The notes under the pieces: generated by a model
The model's input: the letters and a program-made list of their open reading frames with translations, nothing else
What the model was told of the DNA's origin: nothing
Databases searched by the model: none
Made by a program: the position numbers and the translations under genes
Shown: piece by piece, positions 54,872 to 63,141 of the stretch
Layout of the letters: each line of letters opens with the position of its first letter
Numbering within the stretch: position 1 is the first letter of the stretch
Assembly (NCBI GenBank): GCA_007126095.1
Contig: SLBZ01000091.1
Location: 19,347 to 83,346, forward strand
Length of the DNA: 64,000 nt
Source: Aquisalimonas sp.
GTDB lineage: Bacteria; Pseudomonadota; Gammaproteobacteria; Nitrococcales; Aquisalimonadaceae
Direction: 5' to 3'

Positions 54872-56274
54872 CCGAGTTTCGCAATCGTGTCCCTGCGTAA
54901 CCGTTGCAGGGCCTCGCTGAACTGCACCGGATACGGCGTGGGGGCAGGCTCCAGCTCGCGCATGAGCTCCGGAAAGCGGGCAATAGCCGCCCAGGCCCGA
55001 TCCCGGCCCGACGTGATGCCTGGTGGTTCTGCCAATGGGGCCCCGTCACGAATAATGGGCGTGAGCAGGGGGGTGCCATCCCGGTGCTCGCCGCGGCAGG
55101 TGATCTCGTCGTGACTGTAGCGCCCGTTTCCGTCACTGAACCGCCATACCTGTTTGGGGCCGGGGTGCAGTTGTTTGCCGGGCGCGTTCTTCAGGCGGGG
55201 CTCGCCATCGTACTCCGTGAGCTTGTAGGCCAGATCCAGGGATGGGGCATCCACGGATGTGCCCATTTCCGTACCGACGCCGAACCGGTCGATGGGGGCG
55301 CCGCCGACCAGCAGATCACGGATCGTCCATTCGTCGAGCCCGCCACTGGCGACGATCTGGATGTGCTCCAGCCCGGCGGCGTCGAGCAGGTCGCGGGCGT
55401 GGCGCGCCAGTGCGCCCAGGTCGCCGGAATCCAGCCGGATCGCGCCGATCTGCAGCCCTTCCTCGCGGACCAGGCGAATGACCTTCCTGACCGCCGCCAG
55501 AGTGTCGTAGGTGTCCACCAGCAGCGTCGTCCCGGGATAGAGCTGGCCATAGGTGCGGAATGCCTCCAGTTCATCGTGATGGGCCTGGATGAACGAGTGC
55601 GCCATGGTGCCGCTGGGGGGAAGGCCGTAGCGGAGGCTGCCGAGTACGTTGCTGGTGGCGCGGATGCCGCCAACGCTGTAGGCGCGGACCCCGCGCAACG
55701 CGGCGTCGGTGCCATGCATGCGGCGCATGCCGAAGTCCATCACCGGGCGGCCATCGGCCGCCAGGGTGATCCGTGCGGCCTTGGAGGCGAGCACGGTCTC
55801 GGTGGTGATCAGGTTCATGAGCACCGTCTCCAGCACCTGTGCCTCGGCCACCGGCGCGTGCACCTCCAGTATCGGTTCGTGCGGGAACACCGGGGTGCCT
55901 TCCGGCATGGCGAGGATTTCGCCGCTGAAGCGAAATCCTTCCAGCCACCTCAGGAACGGTTCTCGGAACAGGCCGACCGTCTCGAGCCGGTCGAGCTGTC
56001 GGCGCGGGAAATGCACTCGCGTTGCCAGCCGGGCGGCGTGTTCCTGGCCGCAGGCCAGCACGAAGTTGCGGTATGCGGGGGGGTTGCGGAAGAACAGGCT
56101 GAACACGGCCGATCCGTGCATGCCCTCGGCCCAGTAGGCCTGCAGCATGGTGAGTTCGTACAGGTCGGTGAACAGCCCCAGCTCGTCGTCGCTCAGGGTC
56201 AGGTCGGTCAACTGCGCCTCCGTTATCGTCGCGCGGCGCGTCCGTCCGGGAACGGCGGCGTTACCTCTCCCCAT
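54865..56274 (-). CDS. pncB: Nicotinate phosphoribosyltransferase
   Basis: PncB salvages nicotinate to nicotinate mononucleotide with PRPP and ATP for NAD synthesis. The 469-residue protein has LFTDLYELTMLQAYW near the N-terminus, the block DFGMRRMHG-DAALRGVRAYSVGGIRATSN, DTYDTL and IRLDSGDLGALA. This is the pattern of the longer bacterial/actinobacterial-like NaPRTase type rather than E. coli PncB (400 residues). It starts 4 bp after lpxR, at the end of a leftward DUF1614-SDR-lpxR-pncB run. The Shine-Dalgarno is weak. Confidence 0.9.
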   Translation of the reverse strand: MGRGNAAVPGRTRRATITEAQLTDLTLSDDELGLFTDLYELTMLQAYWAEGMHGSAVFSLFFRNPPAYRNFVLACGQEHAARLATRVHFPRRQLDRLETVGLFREPFLRWLEGFRFSGEILAMPEGTPVFPHEPILEVHAPVAEAQVLETVLMNLITTETVLASKAARITLAADGRPVMDFGMRRMHGTDAALRGVRAYSVGGIRATSNVLGSLRYGLPPSGTMAHSFIQAHHDELEAFRTYGQLYPGTTLLVDTYDTLAAVRKVIRLVREEGLQIGAIRLDSGDLGALARHARDLLDAAGLEHIQIVASGGLDEWTIRDLLVGGAPIDRFGVGTEMGTSVDAPSLDLAYKLTEYDGEPRLKNAPGKQLHPGPKQVWRFSDGNGRYSHDEITCRGEHRDGTPLLTPIIRDGAPLAEPPGITSGRDRAWAAIARFPELMRELEPAPTPYPVQFSEALQRLRRDTIAKLGY

Positions 56275-56278
56275 TCTG

Positions 56279-57268
56279 CTAGAAATGACCGGATACGGCG
56301 ATAGCGCCGAAGTCCTGGGTGCCTTCCTGGCCCCGGAACTCCCGTGTGGGGAAAACGTGAGTGTAGGTGATCCGCCAGCGACGCGAGATGTTCATGGCGC
56401 CACCGACCTGGGCCTCGCCCACGAAAGGCCGTTTATCCGCCCTGCGGGAGTCGCGGAAGGTGTTGCCGTCGAGAAAGACGTCCCGGGCGACGGCGCGGCC
56501 GTCGACGCCGGCGAACAGGTACCAGCCGAAGTCCGCCTGGGGGCGAAACACTTTTGATCCGGGGAGGCTCGGTTGGATCCGCGGCGGCCCCCAGTCCATG
56601 GGCAGATTGCGGCCGATGCGCGCGGTGGCTCCAATGTTCACCTGGGTGAATACGTTGCCAACGGCGCCACCCACATGGGGCGTCAGGTCAGCCTGCCAGC
56701 CGTCGACCCCGAAGACGGCCCAGGAGCGCCACTGCCGCTCGTAGCTGAGCATCAGCGTGGGCTCGTTGTCGAGCTGGGTGTCCCAGCCCTCCGGTTGCGG
56801 TGATCCGGTGAACCGGTGGATCTCCCTCTGCACCTTGTCCGCCAGCGATGCCGGCCCGATGACACCTGCGTTGAGTTGCAGACGGTCCACCCGTCGCGGG
56901 GTCTCGCTGGCGAGGCCCACGCCGACATTGAGCCAGCCGGCGTAAGGGCGGTCACCAGGCGGGGGGTCAGGATCCTCGATGTCTTCCGGCGTGTACATGT
57001 TCTGGCCCAGGGAGTAACTGAGCTTCAGCTCGCCCCGGGGCGAGAAGAACGGCACCAGGTCGGCACCGGTGCGGACCCAGCCCGGGATACGGCTGTCCGG
57101 CGACAGCCAGGTGGCCCTTACGCCACTGGTGTAGTAGCGGTCCTCGCCGGCGAACAGGTCGTTTTCATATTCCAGGGTCAGCGTACCCCGCTCGGGCAGA
57201 TCGCCGCTGGCGAGGAGCGGCCACACCAGAAGGAGGCCGGTTACGCAACGCGTGAACATGCGCTTCAT
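56279..57268 (-). CDS. Lipid A deacylase LpxR family protein
   Basis: LpxR removes the 3'-acyloxyacyl group from lipid A in the outer membrane. The 329-residue precursor has a signal peptide (about 1-22). The family motifs are YENDLFAGEDRYYTSGVR (conserved Asn/Asp near the active site and calcium site), PGDRPYAGWLN and GVIGPASLADKVQREIH, and the protein ends in aromatic GHF, typical of a barrel. Its ATG overlaps the SDR stop (ATGA). The actual substrate in this organism is unknown. Confidence 0.85.
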   Translation of the reverse strand: MKRMFTRCVTGLLLVWPLLASGDLPERGTLTLEYENDLFAGEDRYYTSGVRATWLSPDSRIPGWVRTGADLVPFFSPRGELKLSYSLGQNMYTPEDIEDPDPPPGDRPYAGWLNVGVGLASETPRRVDRLQLNAGVIGPASLADKVQREIHRFTGSPQPEGWDTQLDNEPTLMLSYERQWRSWAVFGVDGWQADLTPHVGGAVGNVFTQVNIGATARIGRNLPMDWGPPRIQPSLPGSKVFRPQADFGWYLFAGVDGRAVARDVFLDGNTFRDSRRADKRPFVGEAQVGGAMNISRRWRITYTHVFPTREFRGQEGTQDFGAIAVSGHF

Positions 57269-58143
57269 CGCGCGGCGCCGTCGGCTTCGTCGGGCGGTTG
57301 CCGCTCACCGCGGGTGGACGTGAGCAGCACCGTGTCCATGAGGCGCGTGGACAACCCGCGGCGCAGGATGCCGAACAGCCAGGTGGGCACGGTGACGTAG
57401 TAGCGCGGGCGTGGCCGGCGGCTCTCCAGGGCATGCCGGACTTTCCGCGTCACGGCGTCGGCATCCAGGGTGAAGCCGCCCACGCGGTCGGGCGCCGTCA
57501 GCCGGTGCTCCATGGCGCGATAGGCGCGGGCGTGTGCGCTGCGCTCGGCGTCGATGTTGGCGAGATAGCGCGCATAGGCATTGGCACGGAACCGGCTCAT
57601 GATCGGGCCCGGCTCCACCAGCGCCACGTGGATGCCGGTGCCGCGGAGTTCCATGCGCAGCGTGTCCACCAGTCCCTCCATGGCGAACTTCGAGGCGACG
57701 TAGGCGCCCCGGTAGGGCAGGGCCGCGAACCCGAGCACGGAGCTGTTGTAGACAATGCGCCCGTGGCCCTGGCGCCGCATGACCGGAAGCACCTGATTGG
57801 TGAGCTCCTGGGCACCGAAGAGATTGGTCTCGAACTGCGCCCGCAGGGCATCGCGAGTCAGATCCTCGACCGCCCCGGGCTGGCCGAATCCGGCGTTGTT
57901 GAACAGGGCATCCAGGTGGCCACCGGTGCTGGCGAGCGTGGTTTCCACGGCGGCGGTGATGCTCGCCGGCTCATCCACATCGAGCTGCACCGCTTCAAGC
58001 CCATCGTCCCGCAGGCGGCGGAGGTCGTCCTCCCGGCGGGCGCCGGCGAACACCCGCCAACCGCGTTGACGCAGTGCGACGGCAGTGGCGTAGCCGATTC
58101 CTGAGGAGCATCCGGAGATCAGAACCGAACGACTGAGGTGCAT
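57265..58143 (-). CDS. SDR family NAD(P)-dependent oxidoreductase
   Basis: This 292-residue classical short-chain dehydrogenase has a cofactor loop GCSSGIG (11-17), NNAG (82-85), and S135, Y148 and K152 as catalytic residues. The C-terminal extension includes a hydrophobic LFGILRRGL segment that may contact membrane. ATG 58143 follows GGGA. It overlaps lpxR by 4 bp, which hints at a lipid or envelope substrate, but that is inference. Confidence 0.85.
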   Translation of the reverse strand: MHLSRSVLISGCSSGIGYATAVALRQRGWRVFAGARREDDLRRLRDDGLEAVQLDVDEPASITAAVETTLASTGGHLDALFNNAGFGQPGAVEDLTRDALRAQFETNLFGAQELTNQVLPVMRRQGHGRIVYNSSVLGFAALPYRGAYVASKFAMEGLVDTLRMELRGTGIHVALVEPGPIMSRFRANAYARYLANIDAERSAHARAYRAMEHRLTAPDRVGGFTLDADAVTRKVRHALESRRPRPRYYVTVPTWLFGILRRGLSTRLMDTVLLTSTRGERQPPDEADGAAR

Positions 58144-58221
58144 GATTTCGTCCCTGACAATAGATGGGGGCCGCACCGTGCCACGGCAGGGCTACCCTAT
58201 CGCAACTTGGGGTGCAGGACA

Positions 58222-58875
58222 CTAGGCCAGCAGCACGGCGACGATACCGGTGATGAAAACGCCATCGAAGGTGCCTGCACCGCCAATGGAGGCCACCGGT
58301 ACGCCCAACTCGCGGATGTTGTTCACGCGCAGAAGGTCGGCGCCGATCAGCACGCCGAGCGTCCCGGCGATATAGGCCAGCGGGGCAGACAGGTCACCAC
58401 CCAGCATCACTGCCAGTACGGCCGCGGTGATCGGTGCCACCAGTACCGGCATGGCGATACCCAAGCCGGGGATGGGGCGGCTGAACAGGTAGCACACGGC
58501 GCTCTGGCCCGCCACGGCCAGGACCACCGGTGCCAGAGGCAGCGGCTGTGTGGCCAGCAGATAAAGACTGAACGCCACCGGGATGATCGCCCCGCCGAGG
58601 TTGATGGCAACCACCGTGCGGCCGTTGAACGGATGCTGCATGCGCTGCAGCCAGGGCATGGCGGCGGGCGGCCGGTCCGGGCGCACGTCGGTGTCCGCCT
58701 GCATCTGGAACAGCGGCATGTTGATCAGGCTGCCGGCCACACAGCTGAACAGCAGCAGCATCCCCGATCCGGCGGTGAGCCCGAGCTTGTCGAAGGCGAT
58801 ACTGACCGCACCGATCTGGATCAGGGCGAACAGGAAAACCAGCGCAATGATGCCGATGAACAGAGGGATGACAAT
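58222..58875 (-). CDS. DUF1614 membrane protein, start codon uncertain
   Basis: This DUF1614-family integral membrane protein of unknown function has about seven hydrophobic segments and the family end GADLLRVNNIRELGVPVASIGGAGTFDGVFITGIVAVLLA. The recognisable sequence begins near SIVIPLFIGIIALVF. Between the divergent fmdB promoter region and that point, the frame has no ATG, GTG or TTG. I placed the start at the ATT at 58875 (217 residues); CTG at 58896 or 58863 are other options. Confidence 0.7.
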   Translation of the reverse strand: MVIPLFIGIIALVFLFALIQIGAVSIAFDKLGLTAGSGMLLLFSCVAGSLINMPLFQMQADTDVRPDRPPAAMPWLQRMQHPFNGRTVVAINLGGAIIPVAFSLYLLATQPLPLAPVVLAVAGQSAVCYLFSRPIPGLGIAMPVLVAPITAAVLAVMLGGDLSAPLAYIAGTLGVLIGADLLRVNNIRELGVPVASIGGAGTFDGVFITGIVAVLLA

Positions 58876-58962
58876 GCTCCGAGGTTGCCGCTGCAGGCTC
58901 GTGGTGATTGTCGCGCACCCGCGGGGCCGTGCCCAGCCCCGCGGCGTGACGCAACACTTGTG

Positions 58963-58990
58963 TTGACAAGCGCCTGGCCTTATATAGATT
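58963..58990 (+). promoter_or_regulatory. Probable fmdB-aspS promoter
   Basis: TTGACA (58963-58968), 16-bp spacer, TAGATT (58985-58990) inside an A/T-rich TATATAGATT. The expected start is near 58997, 20 nt before the fmdB ATG. The same gap serves the leftward DUF1614 gene. Confidence 0.5.
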
Positions 58991-59016
58991 GCGTCGATTT
59001 CCGGAGGACACAACCC

Positions 59017-59337
59017 ATGCCGATTTACGAGTACCTGTGTGATGGATGCGGGCACGAGCAGGAAGCGATCCAGAAATTCAGCGACGCGCCGCTCACCGAC
59101 TGCGACGAATGCGGCGAGCCGCGCCTGCGCAAGAAGATCTCCGCGGCGGGGTTCCGCCTGAAGGGGGGGGGCTGGTACGAAACGGACTTCAAGTCGTCGA
59201 ACCAGCGCAACGTGGCCGGTGACAGTACGTCGGGGGGCAGCTCCGGAGGCGGTGGCGACAGTGGTGGCTCGTCCTCCGGCGGATCCGAAGGCAGCAAGAG
59301 CGGGAGCACCGACTCCAAGGCGGCCGCAAACTCCTGA
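59017..59337 (+). CDS. FmdB-type zinc ribbon protein
   Basis: This 106-residue protein has an N-terminal FmdB zinc ribbon: MPIYEYLCDGCGHEQE with CxxC, and TDCDECGEPRL with the second CxxC, followed by KKISAAGFRLKGGGWYETDFK. The C-terminal third (about 72-106) is a Gly/Ser low-complexity tail. The family is regulator-like and of unknown function. It precedes aspS in many proteobacteria, as here. CCGGAGG lies upstream. Confidence 0.88.
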   Translation: MPIYEYLCDGCGHEQEAIQKFSDAPLTDCDECGEPRLRKKISAAGFRLKGGGWYETDFKSSNQRNVAGDSTSGGSSGGGGDSGGSSSGGSEGSKSGSTDSKAAANS

Positions 59338-59367
59338 AACCGCGGGTCAGTCGCTTGCGCCGCCCCG

Positions 59368-59423
59368 GGTGAGACCGTAACATTGCCGCCCTGCTCAGGC
59401 GGGTTCAGGGCCCGCGTCTCACC
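59368..59423 (+). promoter_or_regulatory. Structured aspS leader
   Basis: Arms GGTGAGAC (59368-59375) and GTCTCACC (59416-59423) form a perfect 8-bp outer stem. Inside it, CCGCC (59386-59390) pairs with GGCGG (59398-59402) around a 7-base loop. The structure ends 24 bp before the aspS ATG and could control aspS or simply end the fmdB message. Confidence 0.4.
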
Positions 59424-59447
59424 ACGAACATCCAGGGCATAGTTGTC

Positions 59448-61232
59448 ATGCGCAGCCATTATTGCGGCCAGGTAACCGAAGACCTTCTCGACACGGACGT
59501 GGAACTCTGCGGCTGGGTGCACAGGCGCCGCGACCACGGCGGTGTGATTTTCATCGACCTGCGGGACCGTGACGGTCTCGTCCAGGTGGTGTTTGATCCG
59601 GATCGTGCGGCGTCTTTCGCCACGGCCGAGAGTGTCCGCGGCGAATACGTGCTGCGCGTGCGCGGCCGTGTGCGGCGGCGCCCGGAAGGCACCGAGAACA
59701 GCAGCCTGAACAGTGGGCAGGTGGAGGTGCTCGGCCACGAGCTGGAGGTGCTCAACACCGCGAAAACGCCACCGTTTCAGCTGGATGACGAGGACGTGGG
59801 CGAGGATGTCCGCCTGCGCCACCGCTACGTGGACCTGCGCCGGCCCGAGATGCTGGAGAAGCTGCGGACCCGTGCCCGGATCACCAGTGAGCTGCGCCGT
59901 TACCTGGACGACAACGGCTTTCTCGATATCGAAACCCCCATGCTGACCCGGGCGACCCCGGAGGGCGCGCGCGATTACCTGGTGCCGAGCCGTGTGCACC
60001 CGGGTGAGTTCTATGCGCTGCCCCAGTCGCCGCAGCTGTTCAAGCAGCTGCTGATGATGTCCGGCATGGACCGCTACTACCAGATTACCCGCTGCTTTCG
60101 CGACGAGGACCTGCGCGCGGACCGCCAGCCGGAGTTCACCCAACTCGACATCGAGACCTCGTTCATGGATGAGGACGCCATCATGGACATGATGGAGGGC
60201 ATGATTGCCGGGTTGTTCAGCTCCGTACTGGGGCAGGAGTTGCCGCGGCCGTTCCCGCGGATGACTTACGCCGAGGCCGTGCATCGCTTCGGCATCGACC
60301 GCCCGGACCTGCGTATCCCGCTGGAGCTGGTGGAGGTGGCGGACCTGCTCACCGACGTGGAGTTCAAGGTGTTCTCCGCGCCGGCGAACGACCCCAAGGG
60401 CCGGGTCGCCGCCCTGCGCCTGCCGGGTGGCGGCGATCTCACCCGCAAGGAGATCGACGGCTACACCGACTATGTGGGCCGTTACGGCGCCAAGGGGCTT
60501 GCCTACATCAAGGTCAACGACCCGAGCCAGGGCAAGGACGGCCTCCAGTCGCCGATCATCAAGTTCATGCCGGATGAGGCGGTGGCCGGCATTCTGGAGC
60601 GCACCGGCGCCCAGGCGGGCGATCTCATCTTCTTCGGCGCCGACAAGGCCAAGGTGGTCAACGACGCTCTGGGGGTGCTGCGCGTCAAACTCGGCCATGA
60701 CCGCGGTCTGGTGGAGACGGGCTGGCGGCCCATGTGGGTGGTGGATTTCCCCATGTTCGAGTACGACGAACAGGACAAGCGCCTCTACGCCCTGCATCAT
60801 CCGTTTACCGCGCCCACCGTCGAGAGCGTGGACGAACTCAAGAGCGCCGACGCCGAGCAGCTCCAGTCCCGCGCCTACGACATGGTGCTCAACGGAACCG
60901 AGGTCGGTGGCGGCTCCATCCGTATTCACCGCCCCGACATGCAGCGCGCCGTGCTGGGCCTGCTGGGCATCGGCGAAGAAGAGGCCCGGGAGAAGTTCGG
61001 CTTTCTGCTGGATGCCCTCGAGTATGGCGCGCCGCCCCACGGCGGTATCGCCTTCGGGCTGGATCGCCTGGTGATGCTCATGACCGACTCCGGTTCCATT
61101 CGCGATGTCATGGCCTTCCCGAAGACGCAGACGGCGAGCTGCCTGCTAACCGAGGCGCCGGCGCCTGTGGGCGAGGCGCAGCTGAAGGAGCTTGGCTTGC
61201 GTTTGCGCAAGACCGTGGCCGCGCAGGGGTGA
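59448..61232 (+). CDS. aspS: Aspartate-tRNA ligase, probably non-discriminating (Asp/Asn)
   Basis: AspRS charges tRNA-Asp. The 594-residue bacterial-type protein has an OB-fold anticodon domain (1-105), motif 2 [25 protein letters not shown], the GAD insertion (about 290-420), and motif 3 [13 protein letters not shown]30 (RRRDHGG; Leu30 in E. coli) and G81 (PEGTEN; Lys in E. coli) match H31 and G82 of Pseudomonas aeruginosa AspRS, which also aspartylates tRNA-Asn. So it probably works with GatCAB to make Asn-tRNA. Confidence 0.95.
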   Translation: MRSHYCGQVTEDLLDTDVELCGWVHRRRDHGGVIFIDLRDRDGLVQVVFDPDRAASFATAESVRGEYVLRVRGRVRRRPEGTENSSLNSGQVEVLGHELEVLNTAKTPPFQLDDEDVGEDVRLRHRYVDLRRPEMLEKLRTRARITSELRRYLDDNGFLDIETPMLTRATPEGARDYLVPSRVHPGEFYALPQSPQLFKQLLMMSGMDRYYQITRCFRDEDLRADRQPEFTQLDIETSFMDEDAIMDMMEGMIAGLFSSVLGQELPRPFPRMTYAEAVHRFGIDRPDLRIPLELVEVADLLTDVEFKVFSAPANDPKGRVAALRLPGGGDLTRKEIDGYTDYVGRYGAKGLAYIKVNDPSQGKDGLQSPIIKFMPDEAVAGILERTGAQAGDLIFFGADKAKVVNDALGVLRVKLGHDRGLVETGWRPMWVVDFPMFEYDEQDKRLYALHHPFTAPTVESVDELKSADAEQLQSRAYDMVLNGTEVGGGSIRIHRPDMQRAVLGLLGIGEEEAREKFGFLLDALEYGAPPHGGIAFGLDRLVMLMTDSGSIRDVMAFPKTQTASCLLTEAPAPVGEAQLKELGLRLRKTVAAQG

Positions 61233-61245
61233 CGACCATCCGGTT

Positions 61246-62040
61246 CTAGGTACGGAGGGGTTGCTGGTGGATGGTCTCACCACCGTCCGCGCTCCGAACC
61301 GCGATTGTCAGGGGCTGGCCCCGGCTCACCCCGGTATCGAGATTGACGTGGCCGAAGCCACGTAACGGTAGGCCGTGGCAGTCCGCCGCCGGCATGTGGC
61401 CGCAGTAAGTGGTCGACAGGCCGGTCGGTGCCGTCTGGCCGCCCCACTCGGCTTGCAGTCGCTGCAGTGCGAGCCCCAGGTCCCGTTGCCATATCAGGGT
61501 CCGGGAGCAGCCCGGGGCGCCGACATCGATGTCGGCGTCTGTGACATCCTTCGAAAACCCCGCATGGACAACGTGATATCGGTACTCCTGATTCCCCACG
61601 ACCAGTACGTGGGGGAGCTGCCTGACCCGTTCGATCAGGGCGGTCAGAGACGCGTCGGCTGGCCAGTTCGCCAGCAGCCATTCGCCGCCATTATTCTGGT
61701 GGACGGCAAAGCGCGCGTCGGTCCCGCCCTCCGTGCTCAATTGTCTGACTGCGCCGATCAGCAGATCCTCATGATTACCCATGACAGCGTGAAACCATGG
61801 TGTCTCCAGCAGGCGCAGGCAGCCGCGCGAGTCCGGGCCCCGGTCCACCAGGTCCCCCACGGAGATGACCCGGTCCCGGGACGGGTCGAACCGCAGCGCC
61901 TCAAGGGCCGCTTCCAGCGTCGCGCGATGGCCGTGCAGATCGCCGATCACCAGGTCGCGGCCATGCTCGTTTGCGGGCAGGCGGTGAACGCGTGCGTCGC
62001 TGGTTCGCCGCCGTGGCCACCCCAGAGCCTTCAGGAGCAT
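61246..62040 (-). CDS. Metallophosphoesterase, PrpA/Ser-Thr phosphatase-like
   Basis: This 264-residue calcineurin-like phosphatase has metal motifs GDLHGH (33-38), GDLVDRGPDS (62-71) and GNHEDL (about 88-93), later His in VVHAGFS and YCGHMP. The set and size resemble bacterial PrpA/PrpB or lambda-type phosphatases. The substrate is unknown. It lies 7 bp after the protease gene on the minus strand, so they are likely co-transcribed. Confidence 0.85.
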   Translation of the reverse strand: MLLKALGWPRRRTSDARVHRLPANEHGRDLVIGDLHGHRATLEAALEALRFDPSRDRVISVGDLVDRGPDSRGCLRLLETPWFHAVMGNHEDLLIGAVRQLSTEGGTDARFAVHQNNGGEWLLANWPADASLTALIERVRQLPHVLVVGNQEYRYHVVHAGFSKDVTDADIDVGAPGCSRTLIWQRDLGLALQRLQAEWGGQTAPTGLSTTYCGHMPAADCHGLPLRGFGHVNLDTGVSRGQPLTIAVRSADGGETIHQQPLRT

Positions 62041-62047
62041 CTTGGTA

Positions 62048-62863
62048 TCACTTCAGGCCAGCCTCCTCCAGGAGCGTGTCCAGCAAGCCCACGGGCACCG
62101 CGTAGGTGATGCCGCTTGGCTCGGAGATCACGCGCTCGCGCGACTGCTGCACAAAGACGCGGTTGATGACCCCGACGACGTTGCCCGAGTCGGGTTCGTA
62201 AAGCGGACTGCCACTGTTGCCCGGGTAAGCGGTCGCGTCCAGCTGGAACACCCCTGGGGGCTGGTTGCGCAACTGGCGCAGCGTTGCCGGGTCCAGGTCG
62301 CCGCTGCGTGCCGCAGGGGCGGCCAGTGGCGTAATGGCCGCGACGATACCCCGGTGGGTTGCCGGATAGAGCCCCAGGACCATGCCGATCGGATACCCGG
62401 TGAAGGCGAGCAGCTGGCCTTCCCGGACCGCCTCTGAATCCCCCAGCGTCAGTGCCGGTAGGGGGGCACCGTCGAAGCGCAGGATGGCAAGGTCCACGGA
62501 TTCATCCACCGCAACGGTCTCGGCCCGGCGGGCTTCGCCATCCCTGCCACTGCCCACGAACACGCTCAGACGCTCGCCTCTGTCGTTGTCCACGGATTGC
62601 GGAATGGCGTGGGCGTTGGTGACCACATGCCGGCCGTCGGCGATGACGAACCCGGTCGCCTCCAGGTGTACCGACGGGGTTCGTGTCCGCTGATACGTGC
62701 CAATGCCCACGACAGATGGCCGCACGGACTCGATGGTATCCGGCAGTGCGGTGATGGGGTTGCCTGTGACGGTGAGCGACCATGCCAGAGCCAGCGTGCC
62801 GATCATGGAGCACAGCGCAAGGATGCTCAAGCGCGGTTGCCGTTCGGTAGTCGTTGTGCGCAC
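62048..62863 (-). CDS. Trypsin-like serine protease (S1C-like), membrane-anchored
   Basis: This 271-residue protease has one N-terminal hydrophobic anchor (about 12-32) and a trypsin-fold domain. Catalytic H85 is in TNAHA, D124 in ESVDLAILRF and S217 in YPGNSGSP. There is no PDZ domain, unlike DegP/DegS, so it is a short Deg-like or orphan enzyme acting in the periplasm. It is divergent from the exopolysaccharide gene at 63142. Confidence 0.85.
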   Translation of the reverse strand: MRTTTTERQPRLSILALCSMIGTLALAWSLTVTGNPITALPDTIESVRPSVVGIGTYQRTRTPSVHLEATGFVIADGRHVVTNAHAIPQSVDNDRGERLSVFVGSGRDGEARRAETVAVDESVDLAILRFDGAPLPALTLGDSEAVREGQLLAFTGYPIGMVLGLYPATHRGIVAAITPLAAPAARSGDLDPATLRQLRNQPPGVFQLDATAYPGNSGSPLYEPDSGNVVGVINRVFVQQSRERVISEPSGITYAVPVGLLDTLLEEAGLK

Positions 62864-62970
62864 CCGGTTTCTCCCGTGACTGCCGCGCTGCCGGGGCTGC
62901 GCAGGCCATGGTCCATGGACGCCCTCATGGGCCGGTCTGATAGAGCCATCATGTCATTCGTGAGCTATGC

Positions 62971-62986
62971 TGTGAACTAGTTCACA
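62971..62986. promoter_or_regulatory. Perfect CRP/Vfr-type palindrome upstream of the EPS gene
   Basis: TGTGAACTAGTTCACA is a perfect 16-bp palindrome and exactly TGTGA-N6-TCACA. It lies in the 278-bp divergent gap between the protease and the sugar transferase, 156 bp before the latter's ATG. A run of eight T or more follows at about 62999-63006 and a weak TATCCT (-10-like) at 63016-63021. It could also act on the leftward protease gene. Confidence 0.6.
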
Positions 62987-63141
62987 AAAGTGTCGATCTT
63001 TTTTTTAACTGCGACTATCCTTTCGTTCAGGACGAGATGGAACCCGGAGAGGATCTGCCTGTGCGGGGCAGTGGGTTGCATCTGTCGGGGCGAGGGGGAT
63101 ACGGGTCTGGCGGGCGATTCGAGAATAAGAAGGACGCGGGC

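Noticed and set aside
59386-59402. Anticodon-arm mimic in the aspS leader (5-bp stem, 7-base loop)
   Set aside because: The loop would present GCT (Ser), not the Asp anticodon, and no other tRNA feature is near.
62999-63006. T-run before the EPS gene as an intrinsic terminator
   Set aside because: No stem ends directly before the Ts; the nearest palindrome is the CRP-type site 12 bases away.
63037-63141. Upstream in-frame ATG extending the sugar transferase by 35 residues
   Set aside because: The extra residues are Gly-rich and unlike the family, whose members start at MIRLF; ATG 63142 has its own AAGGA.
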